Source: Nocardioides exalbidus (GTDB lineage: Bacteria; Actinomycetota; Actinomycetes; Propionibacteriales; Nocardioidaceae). Taken from it: a DNA stretch of 64,000 nt. Under the pieces are notes generated by a model. The model ran no database searches, had not been told where the DNA came from, and was given only the letters and a program-made list of their open reading frames with translations. Both the position numbers and the translations under genes were made by a program. This document shows positions 59,010-64,000 of the stretch, piece after piece; within the stretch, counting starts at the first letter, position 1, and each line of letters opens with the position of its first letter. Where the stretch lies: contig NZ_FNRT01000002.1 of NCBI RefSeq assembly GCF_900105585.1, positions 2,170,001 to 2,234,000 of the forward strand, written 5' to 3'.

Positions 59010-59549
59010 ATGGAGCGCATGAGCGCCACCTCCTCCGCGGTCGAGACGATCCGCGCCCACCTCGCGGACAACGAGATCGAGCACGAGGAGACCACTCGTG
59101 ACGGCGTGGAGGGCGCGAGCTTCTCGCTGACCCTGCCCGGGGAGAAGAAGCTCCAGACCCCCGTCCGGCTCGACGTCGGACCGCACGCTCTCGGCGTGCA
59201 CGCCTTCGTGTGCCGCAACCCCGACGAGAACCACGCCCGCGTCTACCGCTGGCTGCTCGAGCGCAACCTGAGGATGTACGCCGTCTCCTTCGCCGTCGAC
59301 CGGCACGGGGACATCTACCTCGAGGCGCGGCTGCCGCTCGCGTCGGTGAGCGACGACGAGCTCGACCGGCTGCTGGGCTCCGTGCTCGCCAACGCCGACG
59401 AGTCGTTCAACGCGATCCTCGAGCTCGGCTTCGCCTCCTCCATCCGCAAGGAGTGGGAGTGGCGGGTCGCGCGCGGGGAGTCGACGCGCAACCTCGAGGC
59501 GTTCCGCGGCTGGCTCGAGACCGGCACCGCCCCCGAGCCGGACGCCTGA
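59010..59549 (+). CDS. YbjN-domain protein
   Basis: A 179-aa protein with a YbjN (type III secretion chaperone-like) fold: RLDVGPHALGVHAFVCRNPD and FNAILELGFASSIRKEW. ATG 59010 is used; ATG 59019 is also possible. The same gene follows mshA in many actinobacteria (Rv0487 position). The role is unknown; chaperone-like binding is suspected from the fold. Confidence 0.85.
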   Translation: MERMSATSSAVETIRAHLADNEIEHEETTRDGVEGASFSLTLPGEKKLQTPVRLDVGPHALGVHAFVCRNPDENHARVYRWLLERNLRMYAVSFAVDRHGDIYLEARLPLASVSDDELDRLLGSVLANADESFNAILELGFASSIRKEWEWRVARGESTRNLEAFRGWLETGTAPEPDA

Positions 59550-59559
59550 GCGACGCCGC

Positions 59560-60474
59560 TCAGCGAGTCGCGGCCCGCGGCTTGCGCCGCGTCATCAGCA
59601 CGCCGGCGATCGCGAGCGCCCCGCCGACGAAGGTCAGCGACGGCGGCACCTCGTCGATGGTCAGCCAGGCGATCAGGGTGGCGATCAGGGGCACGAGGAA
59701 GGTCGTCAGCGACAGCGCGCCCGCGTCGGTGTGGGTGAGCGCGAAGGCCCACGTCGTGAAGGCGATGGCCGTGGGGAAGACGCCGAGGTAGACGATCCAC
59801 CACAGCTCCGGGCCGCCGTCGGCCACGATGCCCGGCAGGTCGCCGGAGAACGGCAGGCAGGTCACCGCGCCCATCAGGAACGACACCAGGACCACCTGGA
59901 CGGACGGGATGCGGCGCAGCAGCACCTTCTGGGTCAGCACCCCGACGGCGTACATCGCCGCGGCGACGAGCACCAGCACGACGCCCAGCAGGCTCGCGCC
60001 GGCGTCGGAGGAGGAGCCGCGGGCGATGACCGCGACCCCGGCGAAGCCGACCAGCATCCCCGCGACCAGCCAGCGGTGCAGCACCTCGCCGAACAGCGGG
60101 ATCGCGAGCAGCGCCACGATCACGGGGCCGATCTGGATGATCATCGCGGCCGTCCCGGCGTCGACGTGGCGCTCGCCCGCGTTGAGGGCGAGGTTGTAGA
60201 CCCCGAACCAGCCGACCCCGCCCAGCGCCAGCAGCAGCCACTCGCGCGGTGTGGGGCGGACCCATCCCCGCCGCAGGACCAGCGGCAGCACCACCAGCGC
60301 GGCGACGAGCAGGCGCCCGGAGCCGAGCGCGCCCGGGCTGACGTCGTGGGCGACGTGCCGGATCACCACGAACGCCGAGGCCCACATCACCAGCGTCACC
60401 GCGCCTGCCGCGACGGGCAGCCAGGCGGGCGGTGCGGTGGTGGTGGTGGTCGCGGTGGAAGCGGTCGTCGTCAC
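59560..60474 (-). CDS. EamA-family (DMT) transporter
   Basis: A 304-aa protein with ten membrane helices in two EamA repeats. The Thr-rich N-terminus (MTTTASTATTTTTAPP) is low-complexity. The gene is convergent with the YbjN gene. Such carriers often export amino acids or metabolites; the substrate is not predictable. In M. tuberculosis a LysE-type exporter is at the matching place, so this is a different family in the same slot. Confidence 0.85.
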   Translation of the reverse strand: MTTTASTATTTTTAPPAWLPVAAGAVTLVMWASAFVVIRHVAHDVSPGALGSGRLLVAALVVLPLVLRRGWVRPTPREWLLLALGGVGWFGVYNLALNAGERHVDAGTAAMIIQIGPVIVALLAIPLFGEVLHRWLVAGMLVGFAGVAVIARGSSSDAGASLLGVVLVLVAAAMYAVGVLTQKVLLRRIPSVQVVLVSFLMGAVTCLPFSGDLPGIVADGGPELWWIVYLGVFPTAIAFTTWAFALTHTDAGALSLTTFLVPLIATLIAWLTIDEVPPSLTFVGGALAIAGVLMTRRKPRAATR

Positions 60475-60612
60475 GAGTCAAGGCTAGGAACGGTCATGAC
60501 GAACCGCCAGCGGTTTTCGGACGACGAACGTCGCGATCCCGCCGCGTCCGACCGTCCTGCGGTCTGGTCGGGGGGAGCTCGACACGCTTGCGGCTGGGCC
60601 CCTTACCTCCGG

Positions 60613-61290
60613 TCAGAGGTCCAGCTTGTAGCCGAGCCCGCGGACCGTGACGAGGAACTTCGGCTCGCCCGGGTCGGGCTCGAGCTTGGCGCGCAGGCGC
60701 TTCACGTGGACGTCGAGGGTCTTGGTGTCGCCGACGTAGTCGGAGCCCCAGACGCGGTCGATGAGCTGCCCGCGGGTGAGCACCCGGCCGGGGTTGCGCA
60801 GGAACATCTCGAGGAGCTCGAACTCCTTGAGCGGCAGCCGCTGCTCGTTGCCGTCGACCGTCACCACGTGCCGCTCGACGTCCATCCGGACCGGGCCGGC
60901 CTCGAGCGTGTCGGGCATCAGGTCCGGCTCCTGCCCGCGGCGCAGCACGGCGCGGATGCGGGCGACCAGCTCGCGCGGGGAGTAGGGCTTGGTGACGTAG
61001 TCGTCGGCGCCGAGCTCGAGGCCGACGACCTTGTCGACCTCGTCGTCCTTGGCGCTCACCATGATCACCGGGACGGACGAGGACTGCCGGATCTGGCGGC
61101 ACACCTCGGTGCCGGGGACGCCCGGCAGCATGAGGTCGAGCAGCACGATGTCGGGCCCGAAGCGGTCGAACTCGGTGAGGGCCGTGTTGCCGTCGGCGGC
61201 GATCGCCACCTCGTAGCCCTCCTTGCGGAGCATGTAGGCGAGCGCGTCGCTGTAGCTCTCTTCGTCCTCGACGACGAGTACGCGGGTCAT
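60613..61290 (-). CDS. regX3: phosphate-responsive response regulator
   Basis: A 225-aa OmpR/PhoB-type regulator: receiver with phospho-acceptor Asp52 (LLDLMLPG) and Lys101, and a C-terminal winged helix ending TVRGLGYKLDL. Its start overlaps the end of senX3 by 4 nt (ATGA), matching the mycobacterial operon order. It would bind PHO-box-type direct repeats; one lies upstream of senX3 at 62574-62591. Confidence 0.93.
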   Translation of the reverse strand: MTRVLVVEDEESYSDALAYMLRKEGYEVAIAADGNTALTEFDRFGPDIVLLDLMLPGVPGTEVCRQIRQSSSVPVIMVSAKDDEVDKVVGLELGADDYVTKPYSPRELVARIRAVLRRGQEPDLMPDTLEAGPVRMDVERHVVTVDGNEQRLPLKEFELLEMFLRNPGRVLTRGQLIDRVWGSDYVGDTKTLDVHVKRLRAKLEPDPGEPKFLVTVRGLGYKLDL

Positions 61291-62522
61291 CTGTGGGTCT
61301 CCTGCTGTGTTCTGCGTGTGGGTACGGGGGTCTGGGGCCGCGCGGGTGCGACGACCTCGACGGGGGTGGTGGGTCCGGCCGCGTCCGTGTGGGGACCTGC
61401 GTTGCGGGGCAGGGTGAGGGTGAACGTCGAGCCCTGGCCCTGCACCGACCACACCGAGATGTCGCCGCCGTGGGTCGCGGCGACGTGCTTCACGATCGCC
61501 AGGCCCAGGCCGGTGCCGCCGGTGGAGCGGTGCCGGGCGGGGTCGACGCGGTAGAAGCGCTCGAAGATGCGGTCGATGTCCTCGGCCGGGATGCCGATGC
61601 CCTGGTCGACCACGGACACCTGGATCTGCTCGCCCTCCGAGCGCGAGGTCACCACGACCCGGGAGCCGTTGTTGGAGTAGGCGACGGCGTTGGCCACGAG
61701 GTTGCTGATGGCGGCGCCGATCTGCTCCTGCGAGCCGAACACCTCCAGACCGTGCTCGCCGCGCGACTCGACGACGATCTCCTTGGCGGTCGCCTCCATC
61801 GCGCTCGTGTCGACCGCGGTCGCGACGGCGGCGTCGACGTCGACCATGACGGGCTTCTCGAGCGGGTCGTGGCCCTGGAGCCGCGACAGCTCGATGATCT
61901 GCTGCACCAGCTTGGAGAGCCGGTCGCTCTCGGTGAGCATCCGGGTGGCGAATCGCTGGACGGCCTCGGGGTCGTCGGAGGCGTCGGTGACGGCCTCGGC
62001 GAGGAGGCGGATCGCGCCGACGGGGGTCTTGAGCTCGTGGCTGACGTTGGCGACGAAGTCGCGTCGGACTGCCTCCACCCGGCGCTCGCGGGTGCGGTCC
62101 TCGACCAGCGCCAGCACGAGGCGGGCACCGAGGGGCGCCACCCGCGCGGTGAGGGTGCGGCCGAAGCCGCCGTCGGCGGCCGGCAGGTCGATGTCGCTCT
62201 CGCGGATCTGGCCGTCGCGGCGCACCTGCGCGATGAGGTCGAGCAGCTCCGGCACGACCACGGTGTTGCCCCGCACCAGCCCGAAGGCGTACGCCGGCGC
62301 CGAGGCCTTGAGCACGTGGTCGGACTCGTCGACGACGACCGCGCTCGAGCGCAGGATGCTCAGGACGGCTGCGGCGCCCTCCTGGACCGCGGGCTCCTCG
62401 TGGGCGGGCACGGCGTAGCGCTGGCGGTCGCTGATGTGCCACGCCAGGACGGCCCCACCTGCCACGATGGCCCCGATGATGGCGGCCAACCCGGCCTGCA
62501 TCGTCGGATCCACACCCACCAT
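61287..62522 (-). CDS. senX3: sensor histidine kinase
   Basis: A 411-aa kinase with a membrane segment near residues 11-29, a PAS-like region (about 55-145), the H-box FVANVSHELKTPVG with His162, and an ATPase domain (NLVANAVAYSNN; GTGLGLAIVKH). ATG 62522 is used; ATG 62501 is possible and would leave almost no cytosolic lead. It senses phosphate limitation through the Pst/PhoU system in relatives. Transcribed divergently from phoU. Confidence 0.92.
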   Translation of the reverse strand: MVGVDPTMQAGLAAIIGAIVAGGAVLAWHISDRQRYAVPAHEEPAVQEGAAAVLSILRSSAVVVDESDHVLKASAPAYAFGLVRGNTVVVPELLDLIAQVRRDGQIRESDIDLPAADGGFGRTLTARVAPLGARLVLALVEDRTRERRVEAVRRDFVANVSHELKTPVGAIRLLAEAVTDASDDPEAVQRFATRMLTESDRLSKLVQQIIELSRLQGHDPLEKPVMVDVDAAVATAVDTSAMEATAKEIVVESRGEHGLEVFGSQEQIGAAISNLVANAVAYSNNGSRVVVTSRSEGEQIQVSVVDQGIGIPAEDIDRIFERFYRVDPARHRSTGGTGLGLAIVKHVAATHGGDISVWSVQGQGSTFTLTLPRNAGPHTDAAGPTTPVEVVAPARPQTPVPTRRTQQETHR

Positions 62523-62573
62523 CGTACGCACGCGGAGACCCGCGCCAGACGTGCTGGACAGCGGGCCCCGAGT

Positions 62574-62591
62574 GTTCATCCGGCGTTCATC
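62574..62591. promoter_or_regulatory. PHO-box-like direct repeat
   Basis: GTTCATC occurs at 62574-62580 and 62585-62591, exactly 11 bp apart, in the senX3-phoU intergenic region. This is the geometry of PhoP/RegX3 boxes in actinobacteria (GTTCAYC units with 11-bp period). It sits upstream of the phoU -10 TAGGGT (62622-62627) and about 50 bp before senX3, so it could serve both genes. Confidence 0.65.
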
Positions 62592-62634
62592 GAGGGCGTG
62601 CAGGTGTTCGCTTCGACTGCCTAGGGTGGTGGGC

Positions 62635-63285
62635 ATGCGCGAGGCTTTCCACGACCAGCTCGACGGGATCTTTGCCGACCTGTCCGAGATCTGCGGACAG
62701 GTCGAGGTGGCCGTACGCGAGGCCACCAAGGCCCTGATGACCGGCGACGTCCACACCGCCGACCAGGTGATCAGCAACGACAAGGTGATCGACGTCGCCC
62801 GCGAGCGCGTCGACGACACCGCCTTCTCGCTGCTCTCGCTCCAGCAGCCCGTCGCCGGCGACCTCCGGGTCATCGTCTCCGCGCTGCGGATGGCGACCGA
62901 GCTGGAGCGGATGGGCGACCTGTCCGTCCACGTCGCCAAGATCGCGCGCCTGCGCGTGCCCTCGGTCGCGGTCCCCGAGGAGCTCCGCCCGACCATGCAG
63001 CGGATGGCCGAGACCGCCGAGGACATGGTGCGCCGGGTGCGCGCCATCATCATCGAGCGTGACGTCGAGGCCGCGATCGAGCTCGGCCGCGACGACGAGG
63101 TGATGGACCAGCTCCGTCGTCGCAGCTTCACCGAGCTGTTGTCGGCCGACTGGCAGCACGGCGTCGAGGCCGCGGTCGACATCGCCCTGCTGGGCCGCTA
63201 CTACGAGCGCATCGCCGACCACTCGGTCTCGGTCGCCAACCGCGTCGTCTTCGTGGTCACCGGCGACCTCCCGACCCGCGACTGA
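62635..63285 (+). CDS. phoU: phosphate signalling protein PhoU
   Basis: A 216-aa protein of two three-helix PhoU repeats, each with the acidic metal-binding residues (ATELERMGD in the first, YYERIADHS in the second). It links the Pst transporter to SenX3. TAGGGT lies 7 nt before ATG 62635 (leaderless). The frame is open upstream, but the PHO box lies there. The terminator at 63301 follows. Confidence 0.93.
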   Translation: MREAFHDQLDGIFADLSEICGQVEVAVREATKALMTGDVHTADQVISNDKVIDVARERVDDTAFSLLSLQQPVAGDLRVIVSALRMATELERMGDLSVHVAKIARLRVPSVAVPEELRPTMQRMAETAEDMVRRVRAIIIERDVEAAIELGRDDEVMDQLRRRSFTELLSADWQHGVEAAVDIALLGRYYERIADHSVSVANRVVFVVTGDLPTRD

Positions 63286-63300
63286 CCCAGCGACGACGAA

Positions 63301-63337
63301 GCCCCTGCCGCCGGACCTCGGTCCTGGCGGCAGGGGG
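63301..63337. terminator. bidirectional terminator between phoU and gpmA
   Basis: CCCCTGCCGCC (63302-63312) pairs with GGCGGCAGGGG (63326-63336) across a 13-nt loop, extended by GC pairs beyond one bulged G. It lies between convergent stops. Confidence 0.75.
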
Positions 63338-63347
63338 CTCTCGTGTG

Positions 63348-64000
63348 TCAGCGACCCTGGTTGGCGACCGCGGCGGCAGCGGCGGCTGCGGCCTCGGGGT
63401 CGAGGTACTCCCCGCCGGCGACGGTCGGGGCGAGCGACTCGTCGAGGCGGTAGACCAGCGGCATGCCGGTGGGGATGTTGAGGGCGGCGATGTCGTCGTC
63501 GCTGATCCCGTCGAGGTGCTTGACGAGCGCGCGGAGGCTGTTGCCGTGCGCGGCGACGAGCACCGTCTTGCCGGACTGGAGGTCGGGGACGATCTCGGAC
63601 TCCCAGTAGGGGAGGAACCGGGCGATGACGTCCTTGAGGCACTCGGTGCGCGGCAGCTCGTCGCCGAGGTCGGCGTAGCGCGGGTCACGGGCCTGCGAGA
63701 ACTCGTCGGCGTCGTCGAGCGGGGGCGGCGGGACGTCGAAGGAGCGGCGCCAGAGCATGAACTGCTCCTCGCCGTACTGCTCCAGCGTCTGCTTCTTGTC
63801 CTTGCCCTGGAGCGCGCCGTAGTGGCGCTCGTTCAGGCGCCAGCTGCGCTTGACCGGGATCCAGTGGCGGTCGGCCGCGTCGAGGGCGAGCGCGGCGGTG
63901 TTGATGGCGCGGCGCTGCAGGGAGGTGTGCACGACGTCGGGGAGGAACCCGGCGTCCTTGATCAGCGAGCCGCCGCGGACCGCCTCCTCGCGGCCCTTGT
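63348..64000 (-). CDS. gpmA: 2,3-bisphosphoglycerate-dependent phosphoglycerate mutase, N-terminus cut by window
   Basis: The frame is open to the right edge, so the first roughly 35-40 residues (with the RHGESxWN motif) are outside. What remains is typical: [24 protein letters not shown] and [15 protein letters not shown]. The C-terminus is Ala-rich. It interconverts 2- and 3-phosphoglycerate in glycolysis. Its position beside phoU and senX3-regX3 matches gpm1 in mycobacteria. Confidence 0.93.
   Translation of the reverse strand, partial: KGREEAVRGGSLIKDAGFLPDVVHTSLQRRAINTAALALDAADRHWIPVKRSWRLNERHYGALQGKDKKQTLEQYGEEQFMLWRRSFDVPPPPLDDADEFSQARDPRYADLGDELPRTECLKDVIARFLPYWESEIVPDLQSGKTVLVAAHGNSLRALVKHLDGISDDDIAALNIPTGMPLVYRLDESLAPTVAGGEYLDPEAAAAAAAAVANQGR

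Overview
The window is GC-rich chromosomal DNA from an actinobacterium, most likely a member of the Nocardioidaceae (Nocardioides-like). The evidence is the codon bias, frequent GTG/TTG starts and leaderless genes, an Mce lipid-transport operon, mycothiol biosynthesis (mshA), SenX3-RegX3 signalling, and an Mce ATPase gene upstream of rpoB as in mycobacteria. The genus is an inference; no rRNA gene is present.

1-18.7 kb: methylated-amine and one-carbon catabolism. A partial MttB-family corrinoid methyltransferase is followed by a minus-strand operon purU-fhs-alpha/beta hydrolase (folate C1 handling), then a divergent IclR regulator. Next come an operon for an aldehyde dehydrogenase, a choline-dehydrogenase-like GMC oxidoreductase and a glycine-betaine ABC transporter with two permeases fused into one chain, then a BCCT betaine transporter, and a dimethylglycine-dehydrogenase-like flavoenzyme with its own EtfB/EtfA pair. 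All four control regions carry the same feature: two 17-bp GTTGCG-N5-CGCAAC boxes, 19 bp apart. This points to one regulon, probably run by the IclR protein. Together the genes would import choline or betaine, oxidise and demethylate it, pass electrons to ETF and pass methyl carbons to tetrahydrofolate.

18.7-30.1 kb: hairpin repeats, then an Mce operon: ATPase, two YrbE permeases, six Mce proteins and two Mce-associated proteins. The last of these begins with a J-like domain lacking HPD.

30.1-37.1 kb: an accessory island between the mce operon and rpoB. It holds decayed gene fragments, small unknown ORFs, a compact restriction-modification operon (PUA/EVE-like protein, N6-adenine methyltransferase, XamI-like endonuclease, 58-aa protein) and an IS481-family element inactivated by one in-frame stop.

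37.4-64 kb: core genome. rpoB-rpoC are followed by a DUF4232 protein, a His-rich Tat-exported TIM-barrel protein, a MenJ-like reductase, acyltransferases, a tandem Nudix protein, a 27-aa membrane peptide coupled to a methyltransferase, an OFA-type MFS carrier with small subunit, a secreted propeller-like protein, a racemase, an SDR, an RNase HI fusion, then mshA-ybjN, an EamA transporter, regX3-senX3, phoU and a truncated gpmA. The last block resembles the mycobacterial mshA-gpm1-senX3-regX3 neighbourhood. A direct-repeat PHO box lies between senX3 and phoU. No tRNA, rRNA or CRISPR array was seen.
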